Below, piece by piece: positions 11,865-23,745 of a stretch of DNA of 64,000 nt. The translations under genes and the position numbers were made by a program. The notes below the pieces were generated by a model, which worked only from the letters and a program-made list of their open reading frames with translations, ran no database searches and had not been told where the DNA came from. The first letter of the stretch is position 1; every line of letters begins with the position of its first letter. The stretch is from Zoroaster sp. YZ-2022 (taxonomy: Eukaryota > Echinodermata > Asteroidea > Forcipulatida > Zoroasteridae): contig CM055823.1 of assembly GCA_029582265.1 (NCBI GenBank), forward strand, positions 1,922,001-1,986,000, in the 5' to 3' direction.

Positions 11865-13673
11865 TAAACCTATAGGAGGGTTAATCTGGAATGGTTTGCA
11901 GTAACACCATGTAAACAATCACTTATGAGATGTGGTGGTTCTGAAAAGGACCGTTGGTATAACAACTCAACGTTTCAATTGATATGCTCTGATCGTGTTT
12001 AGAAGATGATTGTTTCCTGAACACATCTATATTTATTTATTTTCATCATGCAGCTAGATTATAGTGAACTATTGTATGGTCATTCAATTAAGGTTTGTTG
12101 CATCAAATGCAGTTCATGAAACTGAAAATTAAAAAAAAAATGCATTTCAAATAATTTATGTAAATTAGGTACAAATGGCGATTTTAACAAAATTATGCAA
12201 ATTAGGTACATAAAATATTACAAAACTGGCATTTTCACACTATATATGGCTAATTTGACCTCACAAATGGAAACCCCCCAAAACCCCTTAGAAGACGATT
12301 CTTTAAATTTTTGTTCAAATAAAGGGGTAAAATAGCGTGTCATATTTAATTAGGTGGTCCTCTGAAAGTTGCATATGCCTTGTTGTGAAGCTAGGATGTG
12401 CTTTGTGTACATTTTCCCAATTTTAGAGGTCAATTATTTTTCAAGGTTGATATTTTATGATCCCTAATTCATTGTTTGGTACTCTACTCTTGGGAAACAA
12501 TTGATAAAAATTATAAGGATCCCATTGGCCGGGTCAAGGTGACCATTGAGGTCATCCTTGGGTCATCCTCTTTACAAAAGGGTCTGACCACTAGAAGTAG
12601 AAACTGACCGAATGCAATTGTCCCATAGTATGCATTAAATCAAATGTCAAACCAGTAACTGGATATAACCGTTACTACTAGTATTACTAGGCCTACTTTT
12701 ACTTGTTTGATATTAATGTCAAACGTCGAATAAGTAACCAACTTCAAATTCACGCCGGTGTTCCCCAACATGGAAATAATTACTTAAGAAAATGGTATTG
12801 CCCTTACCGACACTTGTGGAACCAAACCTCAACAAACCGGTAGAAATGTGTAAGTTCTAGCTAGTCAGACGTATCAGCATAAACTTTCTATTGAACTTGA
12901 CAATGAGAAATCTAACAATGCAATTGAGTTACCCCCATGTGGCACCCCCAAAACCAACATATGAGGGCGCTAGACCAGACTTACGGGACAGCTAGTTCGC
13001 CTCTACACTAGTAATAACCCCTCCCATCTTGAGTACTATTTTGTTGAGTTTAAAACATTTGATTAAAAATAATAACAATTTTGAATTTTTTGAATATTTT
13101 GTGAAATTTATAGAAAATTTAGGAAATACTTTGAACACTTGTCTAATAGCTCTGGGGCTGAATTGTTTGTGTGTTAAAGAAGGAAACATAACTGTTTGCC
13201 TGCCTGTAGTGATCTTTTGAACCCAGAAGTAGTGAAGCTTTTTCGTTGTAATAATGAAATACCACACCATAATATTATGTTATCATCTTTCACACGTGTT
13301 TAAGTACAAGGAACAACAGCCGCTTACCGGATACCGGATCTGTTGAAAACAAATCACGTCTCGTGTGTAGGGAATATCCTTAGCAGTACCATGGCTTTCA
13401 TGGCTTTCATGGCAGGCAACAGTGTGTATGTTAATATGTACAACTTTTACATTTGTGTGTACTTTAATCTCCACAAAACCTAATTGCACTTGATTACCAA
13501 AAAATTAAAAAAACAAAACATCCCTTGAAATCTTTATGTCTGAGCATTAATTTCCCAACTCTAATCATGAGACAAAAGTTCCGCATTAGAATGAAAACGA
13601 AATGAATGGATTTTAGCCAATATTTTCTTGTTAAATGAAGTAAGCTGAAGTTTAAGCTCGTAACCAGTAAATG
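11865..13673. other. Gene-free stretch of the left arm with a dispersed repeat
   Basis: No exon is recognised. The part at about 12820-13290 is repeated, diverged, at about 39120-39540 in the same orientation, so it is likely an old dispersed repeat. Frames of 60-90 codons here are exactly duplicated in the other arm only because the DNA is. Confidence 0.55.
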
Positions 13674-13681
13674 TCTAAAAG

Positions 13682-14075
13682 CAGCGGCGGCGCTACGGGG
13701 GGGGGGGGGCAAGGGGAAAAATTCCCCTAGTTACTTTCTTTGCCCCTCCCCCCCCCCGCCAATTTGCCCCACCCCAATTTTTCCACGATGGCCGAAATTG
13801 AATTTAACCCTAAACCATTGAACCCACATTCATGCAATTATGTTCGCGCTGTAAATAATAAACTCAATTTCATGATATCATTAACTTCAGCACCACCAAA
13901 AAAAACCTTCCCCCCCCCCATAAAAAAACCCCCCCAAAAACAACACTTTCCATCGTCGGCAATGTGGAATTATGAATCTTTACAAGCTTGGGAACTTTTA
14001 CTGATTAACGTTTTCCCCCTTAAATTTAAGCTTGCCCCCCCCCCCCCCAGTTTAACAGGTCTGGTGCCGCCGCTG
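13682..14075. mobile_element. hAT-type MITE with 8-bp target duplication (left-arm copy)
   Basis: It begins CAGCGGCGGCGC and ends GTGCCGCCGCTG, perfect hAT-style CAG...CTG termini. TCTAAAAG flanks both sides (13674-13681 and 14076-14083). It is 394 bp, C- and G-run rich and non-coding. The same insertion with the same duplication is present at 49884-50256, so it predates the split of the two arms. Confidence 0.85.
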
Positions 14076-14223
14076 TCTAAAAGCCTCTACAGTTATAATA
14101 GACTTCAATTGTCGTGAGTTCTCTTTGAACAATTTTCATTTGCTACTCTCAGTTTTAATTGTTATATTAGTGCTGGAATTTGTATTTATTTTAATTCTTT
14201 ATATCCACGTATCCACCAAACTG

Positions 14224-14446
14224 CAGCGGCGTATAGCCAGGAATTTTTCAGTGGGGTCACGGGGGGCATTGCTTTTCAGTGGGGGGGGGGGAGGGGTATG
14301 GGTTTCCCCTTTTTCTTTTTCTTTTTCTTTTTCTTTTTCTTTTTCTTTTTCTTGTTCTTTTCTGTTTTTTGGGGGCACTATGAGGATTTTTCGTGGGGGG
14401 CACCTGGGGGAACTGGAAATTTGTGGGCCCCGTGGCTACGCCACTG
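14224..14446. mobile_element. CAG(C/T)GGCGTA-ended MITE with polypyrimidine tract
   Basis: The left end CAGCGGCGTATAGCCA and right end TGGCTACGCCACTG are inverted matches of a kind frequent in hAT-like MITEs. The interior has a G-run and a (CTTTTT)n tract at about 14308-14352. In the other arm only the left end and interior survive, and the tract there has a 5-bp rather than a 6-bp period. No clear target duplication is seen. Confidence 0.6.
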
Positions 14447-15083
14447 CTGGTGCTCAAGATGCCTGCTCATCAGGCGAGTATCTCCAGTAACACTCCCAGG
14501 GCCTGATAGGGTTAACGATCAGCTTTGTTAATTGTGTCATTATTAAACAAGAAAATAGTGTTACTGTATTCAGACAGTTCGTATTCACTCCAATGTGAAA
14601 TTTCTTTTTTATGACAGAAATTAATTTGGGGAACTATTTCACTAATTCTACTCAAACGATAACACCAGATACAGAAATATTTCAATGGATGTGTGTTATA
14701 CCATCGTCAACCAAGTATTGTTATGTAAAACTGTGATAATTTATGAGACTTGATATGGGCTAGTGCATGTGGATTTTTAGGAGACTATTACATGGCAATA
14801 TTAAACTTGTGAATATCGAATCCATTGACAAAGCGACACTTTATTGTAACTTATATGATCACAGGAAAACACGTATATAGCAATTACTTCCTTAGAAAGG
14901 AACAAGAGCTAAGTGGTATAGTGACGTCGTGGGCAACGGAAAGGCAAGAATTGCTTTCGTTTTCTAGTGGAAATTACCCAAAAACTTGGTTTGGTTCGAG
15001 TGTAACGCCGTAGTTTAACAAAGAAACAAATTTACAATGAAATGAAGAAAATGACATTAAAATGTAACGAACAACAAACACAG

Positions 15084-15413
15084 CACTGTAAAAATGGTGT
15101 TTAGAGTTTCAACGCGCACAAAATAAACGCGTTTAGGAATGCGTTTAAATGCTAAACGGCCATCCTCTGTACATGTCACAAAGCTAAACGGCCATCCTCT
15201 GTACATGTCACAAAGCTAAACGGCCATCCTCTGTACATGTCACAAAGCTAAACGTACATAGCTTTTTGACACATGTTCATATGGTTTTTAGCATTCAAAC
15301 ACACATCACAGAAAAGCACAATATAAATATGTTTTAGACTAAACATGTGAAAAAAGTGGGTACAAATAAGTGTTTAGAAATGTGTTTAAATTCTAAACAC
15401 CATTTTTACAGTG
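15084..15413. mobile_element. CACTG-ended MITE, 330 bp
   Basis: Inverted ends CACTGTAAAAATGGTGTTTA (15084) and CTAAACACCATTTTTACAGTG (to 15413). AG adjoins both ends, a possible 2-bp target duplication, and with CACTG termini this suggests a CACTA/EnSpm-type MITE (inference). It contains a 32-bp tandem repeat at 15151-15250. It lies wholly inside the segment missing from the other arm. A relative fragment is near 905-985. Confidence 0.65.
15151..15250. repeat. 32-bp tandem repeat, 3 copies
   Basis: GCTAAACGGCCATCCTCTGT starts units at 15151, 15183 and 15215, identical over 32 bp, with a partial fourth at 15247. It is internal to the 330-bp MITE. Confidence 0.95.
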
Positions 15414-15599
15414 AGGAGGGAAAAACGACACGAGGTTCCTTAAAAGGTCCTTAAAGGGAATGTACACTTTTGATAATTAAAAGGAATATATTACTGAATT
15501 ATAATCTAAAAACATCCTGAGAAATTATTGTGTATTATTGACCAAACGTGACATGTATTAATTCGAATCAAAGCCGTGATAAATTGTCCACCCAACGTA

Positions 15600-15810
15600 C
15601 AGTGGCGTAATTAGGGTCCATTTTCAGGGGGAACTTGGGGTGCACCACTTTTTCTAGGGGAATGTCAGTACATGAATATTTTGTATCATGCAGCCTCAAA
15701 TGGGGACCTCAAATGGGGATTTTTTCAAAATCTGAATGGGAGCAGCCGGAGGGCACAGACCTCGGTTGGGGGCATGTTCCCCCCGTGTCACCCCCATAAT
15801 TACGCCTCTT
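15600..15810. mobile_element. CAGTGGCGTAATTA-ended MITE
   Basis: CAGTGGCGTAATTAGGG at 15600 and CCCATAATTACGCCTCTT to 15810 form the inverted ends. The flanking octamers (CCAACGTA and ATCAAGTA) agree at only six of eight positions. Contig C begins inside another copy of this element at 49350, so the arm similarity stops within it. Confidence 0.6.
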
Positions 15811-18430
15811 ATCAAGTATGGATGTATTTACAGACATTTTACCAATGGTGTAAAATTCCTTTAACTAAGATAACGGATAAGACTTATTCATAATTATATT
15901 CAAACAACTTCCCAGCTATTATTGCTCTAAGTGTGACGGCCACTAAGCATACACTGTACAGATGTCAACCCTACCGACCTTACGTCATTCTCGACCGACG
16001 TCAACGACCGGTCTAGTCTGAGAAGGTTAAGGGGGCAAGCTTGTTTTGGGGCAGTCTACCACCAGGTAGTCGTTGGTCAAGACGTCTGTGGCAACTTTAT
16101 TCGAACTGTGTACAAAGCAGATGAGAACTTATCAAAAGCAACACGCCTCGAAAATTCACTTAGTGGGATTCGAAGCAAAATATATTAAATGTTTACCTTT
16201 TCCATTTTTCCAATATTGTAAAAACTGCTTCAATAAGTATATGCTTACTTTATTGTAATTAAGATAGATTGAACAGCCAGCCTTTGTTAGTTTCAGCTCA
16301 GTGCAGAGTCGTGAACAAAAGTGTGAAAAAGCATTCACAATATTTTGTTTTACAGAAAACACTTTGATCAAAAAGTTCCCGTCTATGGGAGCATTACAGA
16401 GACAGAATAATTCACATCAAGTTGGCTTGTAGATAATCGCTCATTTTTTAATCAGATACACTGTTAAAAAATTGTTGTTCATTTACAGTAAGTTGTTTTG
16501 TCAATTGGCATTACGGAGACTTCTTTATTATACAGCAGATTCTTTGAGAATTTTCCCTTGTGCATCAACAGCAGACCTACTGTAACTTCATAGAGAATAT
16601 GCATGAAAACAGCATTCTTTTCAACAGAAAAACTACTGTTAACTCACACTTTTTTAACAAGTTTTCCTTCCTTTTAAAAGATGTAGGTTTGGTTGGATTA
16701 TTTATTCAGTAATACAACATCTCAAAATATCACGGCACAAGCAATCAACAGAAACAAATCAAAGACAGAAAACATCTTGATATAGATCAGGACAACTCAC
16801 AAAGCCTTACAAAATCTGTTTATATTAAGGGAAAGGTACATTGGTAATTACCCGAGTACAAAATAACACAATTATTTTTAGAAAGCTAACTTGATGTCAA
16901 GTTGGTAGATACCAATTATCCTGTAATATTATTTAACACCCTAGTTTTTGCTCTGTATTAAAAGAATTACCTCCCGGTTCTCTCTTTCCCTCGCCCAATG
17001 CAGTGTAGGCTACGCTATTTAGTGAAATAACGGCATGACTTCGGTCAGAAAAATATTGACTGACTCGGGGACTGCACAGGAACGGAAATGTGTCTCGCCC
17101 ACGTGTTTAAATAGTAGGCCTATACGCCAAGTACAGTCTGCCTCTAGTCTGCCTTTTTCATGTGCTAGATTTGTTTAAAATTTCTTTCTTTTTGACGAAA
17201 TACACGGCCAAAAAAATTGAATCCGCGATAGCTCGTCACTATACCGGCGTGGGGTGGTTGGCTTCTAGACACCTCAGTGCTACATATTTGGAGCATATTT
17301 CAAACATGAAATCTTTGCAAAGGGTACAGAGAATAAAATTGTGAAAATATGGCAGAATTGTGTAATAGGGGAAATAGTGGTGATCCTAGCGGGGTGAGGT
17401 GCGTTCGCGCACGACCACCCTCAGCCGGCCTGGAGATCATAAACCTTGGCCTAGAATAACAATGTAGCTTTGAGATTCAAAAATATCGGTGCAACTATAG
17501 TAGTCTGTGGGCTGGAGGGGTCTATCGTGCACCCCCCCCCCCCCCCATAACCCACCGCCACCGATATTTTTTTGTTCCTTTGGATGTCCTAAACACGAAA
17601 AAAGATGTTAACATTGAAAATTTTGGGTTGCACTATCTGTTCTGGCCCACTATTTTTTACCCGTATAATGAGCTTATGCTGATAATTCTTAGCACTAGGG
17701 GTGGAAGAAGATCAAACATCTCGCCATTACCACATCATGCCTTCACTTATTACCATGTAACTTGGTACAATTAATGTTCAGTCATGTCGTCATGATGACG
17801 TCATCGGTTCTCGTGAAAACGACTGGTAGAGGGCGCTATAATTGCACGTATATTATGCATATTTTAATTATAGGGATTTTCAGAAAAATATCTCATTATA
17901 AATCATTTAGTTTTTATTGTTGCCACCAAGAACAAAAAATTAATTAATTTATGCCTTAAATGGGTTTGTCTATGTCTAATGTAACCACAAAAATGTGTTA
18001 ACTTAGAAGTTTTTTGGATTTTCTATCTCTGGGGGCACTTTTTTAGCCCCATGGTATTAAGATTAGTTGGACGTCCATTTCACTACATTTGAATAATCCT
18101 TAATTTCTGGAACATGCTTTGGCCTACATTAATCAAACTTGGCACAATAAAAGTTCATTCACAAGTCGTCAAGATGATGACCTATTTTAGCTTGTATTGC
18201 CCATGTTTTCATAAAATATTTATCAAAATCATGATTTAGCAGAAATTAAGAACCTCAATTAATGAGCGAGGCTTAGTTTATGCATGGAGGAAAAAATTAT
18301 GTAAAACTTAGATTTGTCATTCTCAAATTTTGTTTTTCATTCTACAAGGGATAATACCTTAACAATGCTCTGATGTAACATATGGGAAATCACGTGAGAA
18401 ATTCTAACAAAAACACGTGCGATACAATCT
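15811..18430. other. Gene-free stretch
   Basis: No exon with a recognisable domain. Frames of 60-70 codons are consistent with chance in AT-rich DNA. A C-run lies at about 17530-17545. Confidence 0.5.
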
Positions 18431-18434
18431 TTAA

Positions 18435-18635
18435 AGGGACATACATCGTCAAGATCAGATCACACTTTCAACAGGGCATGGAATCGGTGGCCTAGTTTAA
18501 GATGAACACAGTGACTGAAAATTACTAGGTCATTTATGCAGCAGCAATGGTTATGACCTTATTATAAATATAGGGTATTTTTAGTAAATTAGTACTCCGA
18601 TTCCATGCCCTGTTAATCGTGACGATATTGTCCCT
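18435..18635. mobile_element. T2-like MITE with TTAA target site
   Basis: The element starts AGGGACATACATCGTCA and ends with the inverted TGACGATATTGTCCCT (written here with one mismatch), flanked by TTAA on both sides (18431-18434 and 18636-18639). TTAA plus AGGG ends match the T2/Kolobok or piggyBac-type MITE pattern known from vertebrates. Deeper inside, CAGGGCATGGAATCGG is also inverted. It is non-coding. A truncated relative lies at 30675-30834. Confidence 0.75.
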
Positions 18636-18639
18636 TTAA

Positions 18640-20965
18640 ACTATCTATATATAATATTCACAAAGGACAAAGTACAACAGCCACACACACTAATGTTTTG
18701 TACAGTCTTTTATTTCTTTACTCCAAACAAGGACTTATAAAAACTATGATTCCAGTCTTCACACGACACATACATAGAGCAATAAATGTTATCAAGTAAA
18801 ACTCAATATTTGATTAAGGTCAATAAGAATTTGTTTCAATCATTGCATGACGCAAAACACAAACTACTAAAAGTGAAAATTAAATAGTTTGTAGGTCACG
18901 TGGTTTTAATTACATATTCTCACTTTCTATCTTTAACCACTTAAGATATACAGTTTAAAATGTCAATCAATGGACATTATTTGAGCTCTGAAATTTCCAT
19001 CAACACAATATGACAATGATATTATATCATGTAATTAGTATAAGGCTATACGAGAATGACATATCAATATGAATATTCATGTTTAAAGTTAATATCCCGG
19101 CATATCAGTGAAAATAAATGGTTTGCTTGACAATCTGACACATATCAAAAATACAATAACATAATGACGTCAAATCACGTGTACGGTTATTATGAAGTCA
19201 TTAATTATATAAATCAACGGTTATCGTGGTTCTACAATTTCAGAACAGTTAAAAAATAATGAAATAATCATATTATTGTGTAATATATTATGTAGATAAA
19301 CTCGAAGGTATAAACTGGATGGGTGTAAATCCCAGGGGATGGGGTATAACAATATTTTGTTGGGGGATGGTCCATAGGATCACCCTCACTAACCTTTTGG
19401 GTCAAGTAAAAAACGAATATTTGACAAACTCCTCGGGAAAATTTGGATTCTCTCAGGCTTATTTGAACATAATTTAGGACTTCCATTGTTATCAAATTAT
19501 TCAACCTTTGAAATTCAAAAAAATAAATAAATAAAACATTTTCAGGTGTTGGGGAGGGTTTAGGACTGGATCACGTTCAAGGGGGGGGGGGTGAGTCACT
19601 GGACATTTTGAATCATCCATCACACCAACAAATTTACACCACTGATAATTTGTATAAATTGTCGTCTGTATAACAATACTACATGAACCTGGTGTCGAAA
19701 TTATCAATGTTCCAATACACACACAAAGTTCTGAAAATTGCCGGTAAAACACAGGCGATCCATCTTTAACATTTGTAAATTGATAAATAATATATTCAAT
19801 ATAAAAACGATATGATCTTCAATATAGATTATATGCTGTAGTATTTTGTATTATAAATTAATGTACAACTTTCCCAAAATATATTATATATTAAAATAAA
19901 AAAATATATAAATATGAAACACAAGTACAACCAAAAACCATGTGTTTTGATTCTACGAATTTTTCATAAATTCATTGATTTAATTTTGCCCTACACCGAC
20001 GTGTGTATAGCACTGCATGCTCAGTGCTTTCTGAGTGTCTGTGAACTTAATCATTGATTAAGTTCCATCATTGCTCACAATTCACACTTCTTTGGCTTTT
20101 ATTTACTCATTATAGTTTTCAAATATTCATATTATAGAGTTTCCAATGGTAACCAAGGTTGTTTTATGGTTTGATACTGAAATCATTTTGATAACAGACA
20201 ATGTTTGAAGTGAAACCAGCTCAGCCCTGATCAGGAACTGTGTACGATCGATCGTTACACTGAGGGCGAATAATTATTCACAATAGTGATTGCGAATGTA
20301 CATATATAATTATTGCTAATTCTAAAGTATTTCTAATATTCAATAAAATATTGTTTTTTTACGAATGGGCTTCCATGTGCATGGGTGCATCCCACTAAAT
20401 AGAGCTGTTTATCATAATTTGTATGTCTTCACATTAAAAAAAATACCAAAAAAAAACAAAAACTGGACTGTAAATTGGAAGTGCGCCCTCAAGAGTTAGT
20501 CCTTATTACACAATATGGCTTCCCATATCATCGTGAACCATCGTTACGTTGTACAGTACAGCAATAAATAAGTGTTTCAATCAAGTGGAATCGAGTCCAT
20601 CCTTTATTAGTTTATCCTTCATAACAACATAACAATATGATATGCAGCAGTGTGGAAAGGTAAATAAGTCGGCTGCATTGTTTTGTATATACATAGAGCT
20701 TCTTATTGGAGGAGGAAAATGTATTGTTATTAACGTTAAACGTTAAGCTAACGTTAGAAACAAGAAATCATGATTAAGACTAAGAGATAATTGATTCATG
20801 TTGCTAACACGCTTACATCAATCCTCAATACGTGATAAGAATACTTTATATAATAGGCAAACAAGCTGTATGCTCGAGATCTCTGGACTTAAAAGACGGT
20901 GAAATATAATATACTTCTGTGTGATCTAGAATAAATCCATGATGTGTCTCATTCAATCGAACAAG
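18640..20965. other. Gene-free stretch 3' of the NLR gene
   Basis: This stretch lies downstream of the NLR stop codon (the gene reads right to left). No exon is recognised. It includes the short conserved hairpin element at about 19985-20045 and G-runs near 19580. Confidence 0.5.
19980..20045 (-). other. Conserved ~60-bp two-hairpin element (copy in contig B)
   Basis: Read on the minus strand, AGCACTGAGCATGCAGTGCT can fold as a 7-bp stem, and TACACACGTCGGTGTA follows as a 5-bp stem. The same segment, loops included and with about one mismatch, occurs at about 60004-60065 inside the solo LTR, while flanking bases on both sides are unrelated. The function is unknown. It may be a shared piece of a retroelement. 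Confidence 0.5.
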
Positions 20966-23620
20966 TTATCGATATCTGACATGAAATGGGTTTGTCATTT
21001 TACTCAAGGACTGAGTAATAATGATCTTATCATTACTATCCAAGTTGCAATGATGCAGGTCCAGCACCCGCAGGTGCTTCATGAGACACAAATAACAAGA
21101 CCACACATTGACAGACCCTCCTAAGGATGAGTTGTACCCTAGGTACAAGTGGGTCAGGTTGGGCATTTCACTCAATGCATTAGCAATATGTTCAATATCA
21201 TTGCATACCAATGAGCAAACACCCAGGTCCAGCTCCTTGATGTATATCATGAGACACAAATAACGAGACCACACATTGACAGACCCTCCTAAGGATGAGT
21301 TGTACCCTAGGTCCAAGCGGGTCAGGTTGGGCATTTCACTCAATGCATTAGCAATATGTTCAATATCATTGCATACCAATGAGCAATGACTCAGGTCCAG
21401 CCCCTTGATGTATATCATGAGACACAGATAACGAGACCACACATTGGCAGACCCTCCTAAGGATGAGTTGTCCTTTAGGTCCAAGCGGGTCAGGTTGGGC
21501 ATTTCACTCAATGCATTAGCAATATGTTCAATATCATTGCATACCAATGAGCAATGACTCAGGTCCAGCCCCTTGATGTATATCATGAGACACAAATAAC
21601 GAGACCATATTTCGGCCTTGCCACCCAGTGCTTTGTTACTGTAGAAGCTTACCTCACACTCACTCTTGCTTTGACTGACATTCTTCATGATGTGTTCCAT
21701 ATCTTCAGGTTGTATGTTACAACCAATTATAGATAGATCTCTTAGGGTTGTGAAGTGTTGAATATGAGGAGCCCACTGTGAAGCTGTGCCTCCTAACATT
21801 GTATTACCAACAAGAATTAATTCATTCAAGCGTGTGTTGTCTTTCAAGGACAACAGAATTGTCTTCAAATCACTGCCAGACAGTGAACAGCAATGCAGGG
21901 TAAGCGTTTGGACATTTGTCATGTTACTCAGCGCTAGAGCAAATAAATCCACTGACTCTGTTATGAATAATCTAAACAATTGAATATGTTCAATTATTCC
22001 AAGATAATTCCTTCCAAACTCTGACTTGCAAACATTTGACAGAAAGAACATGAGTGAGTGGAAATCACTATTGGAACCAATGCGTATGGTATCTGTAACC
22101 AGTGACTTGATATACGTCTCTGAAGGTATCTCTTGTAACTGACCCTCAAAATAACAATGTAATGCCAACTTGTTTAATTCATCGTCTGATTCCAATTCAT
22201 CGTTTAATTTACGGTTTAGGAGTGGAATTAAGATTCTTTTCATGCACACTTTATTGTCACCACAACAAAAGCGAAGGAGATATTCAAAATCACTGATGTT
22301 GTGTGTTCCATCACATACGCGATCCAAAATATTCTGAAATTTTCCAATTTTCAATAGTTTTGTTGCAAAACGTTTGACCCGACTGATTGGAAGTAGACTC
22401 TGCCAGTATTTTGCAGCACACAATTCCTGCATTGTTTTATGCAGGAATTGTATGCTGTTATGTGATTTAGAATTCTTGAAAACCCTCTGACTGTTTAGGA
22501 TGCCTACCTTTAATGCAAGGGCAAGTGTATTCTTCTCAAATGCAGACTCTGGAAATGCAAGTTTTAGTTCTGGGTCAAGGAGTCCATTCAGTGCTACTTC
22601 TCCAATTTTGATCAAAATTTCTTCGTCAGTCTCATGGCCTTTCCTTTTGAATATGTAATCCACTGCCTTACTGTATAAGCATGACATGGTTAATGGAAGC
22701 ACTTTATCTTCTCTCCAAATTAAACAGATAAGTTGAAGGATCATTGGATTACTTGCCAAGTCAGAAAGAACATCTGAACTTTTAATTGCCTTAATAAGTG
22801 CCTCACTGTTTCCTGGGAAAAACTTTCTGACATATTCTTCCACATCATCTTCTGTAAAACCAAGAACCTTTAGGTGTATGCAAGGATTTTGAACCAATGA
22901 TTTGTCCATTAATCGCTTACGATGGGAGGGACGGGTTGTTACACCTATGCAACATGCACGGTATGTTTGTCTATTCAGAGCTCTGAGAATTGACCCAAAA
23001 TCATTTTCGGTGAGAGTTGTTGTTGTCAACTCATCAAAACCATCCAAAAGAATCAAAACATCATTGGGTTTTTGGAGGATAAATGAATCCAAAGCTTCTT
23101 TTGAAATGTCTACGTCTCGGGCGAGCAGTTGGTCAAAGATTGCATCAATAAGGTTTGAGCTTTGGTCTAATGCACACATTTTCAAAACGAACACAAGTGT
23201 GTACTTGTTGAGTACAAACTGTACATCACTGGAACCAACAGCCCAGTCGTAGGCTATCTTATCAAAGAACGTTGACTTCCCTACACCCCCTTTGCCAAAG
23301 AAAATAAGTCGCTGAATATAATCACCCTCTTGTGACTTAATGAGAGAATATCTTTTCATACTCGATGGAATTCAACATCTTACTGTTTGTCATAACAACC
23401 GATGCACCTTCACTTTTTTCCAACTGCAATTTTGTATAAATGTCAATGTGCATCTGATCATCATCCTCCCAAGGATTTATATTCACATAGCTACCTGTCG
23501 TTCTGTAGTGTTTTTTCAATGCAGCATTACATTTGTCAGCGGCAACTTGTGAAGGATCTCTTAACTCTGAACCCATTTGCAGAGAATGGCTTGGTTGATC
23601 ATCAGTGAGGGGCTTCGTTT
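20966..23620 (-). CDS. NLR receptor, NACHT-LRR exon (one frameshift)
   Basis: A large 3' exon: a phase-1 acceptor (TTTTACAG) adjoins 23620 and the stop is at 20966. It encodes a pre-NACHT segment, then NACHT with Walker A GKGGVGKST (residues 22-30 of the open frame 20966-23359), Walker B LILLDGFDEL (102-111) and a sensor-like TTRPSH. A long helical region follows, then C-terminal LRRs. NACHT NTPases oligomerise on ligand sensing, and LRRs usually autoinhibit or bind ligand, in the cytosol. The LRR end holds three nearly identical 56-residue units, each two 28-residue repeats. Near 23340-23355 one extra base relative to the neighbouring copy breaks the frame: the upstream frame stops just after SIEYEKIFSH. 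This is either a sequencing error or an inactivated gene. Confidence 0.85.
21100..21610 (-). repeat. 168-bp tandem repeat encoding double LRRs
   Basis: CTAAGGATGAGTTGT recurs at 21121, 21289 and 21457, a 168-bp (56-codon) period. The three units are nearly identical in DNA, while the LRRs upstream in the same exon are diverged. Changes cluster at the predicted exposed positions after the LDL motif (KDN versus GYN, and HLYL in the last unit). Confidence 0.9.
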
Positions 23621-23745
23621 CTGTAAAATAGAAAAAGGAACACAAACAATATAGCAACATTTGATAATGATATACACTATGTGTGACGGTTGAGTAAATG
23701 ATTTGTTTTACATTTGCCACCAAAAAGGTCTGATAATTGGAAATC

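Larger units (their letters stand above)
10395..15660 (+). repeat. Left arm of a large inverted duplication (contig B end)
   Basis: This block matches 49350-53560 in reverse complement at high identity over its whole length, including the same transposon insertions and the same exon. The match stops at the very first base of the contig (10395 pairs with 53560). At the other side it stops at about 15660, which pairs with the first base after the second gap (49350). The main difference is that about 1022 bp (14424-15445) are absent from the other arm. An unmerged allelic overlap of two contigs explains this better than a true duplication. Confidence 0.9.

Noticed and set aside
13029..13270. 63- and 92-codon frames also present at 50665-50943
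   Set aside because: They lie in a dispersed repeat whose third copy (39.3 kb) breaks the frame; not conserved as protein.
14257..14531. Poly-Phe / Lys-Arg frames
   Set aside because: Product of the (CTTTTT)n tract inside a MITE.
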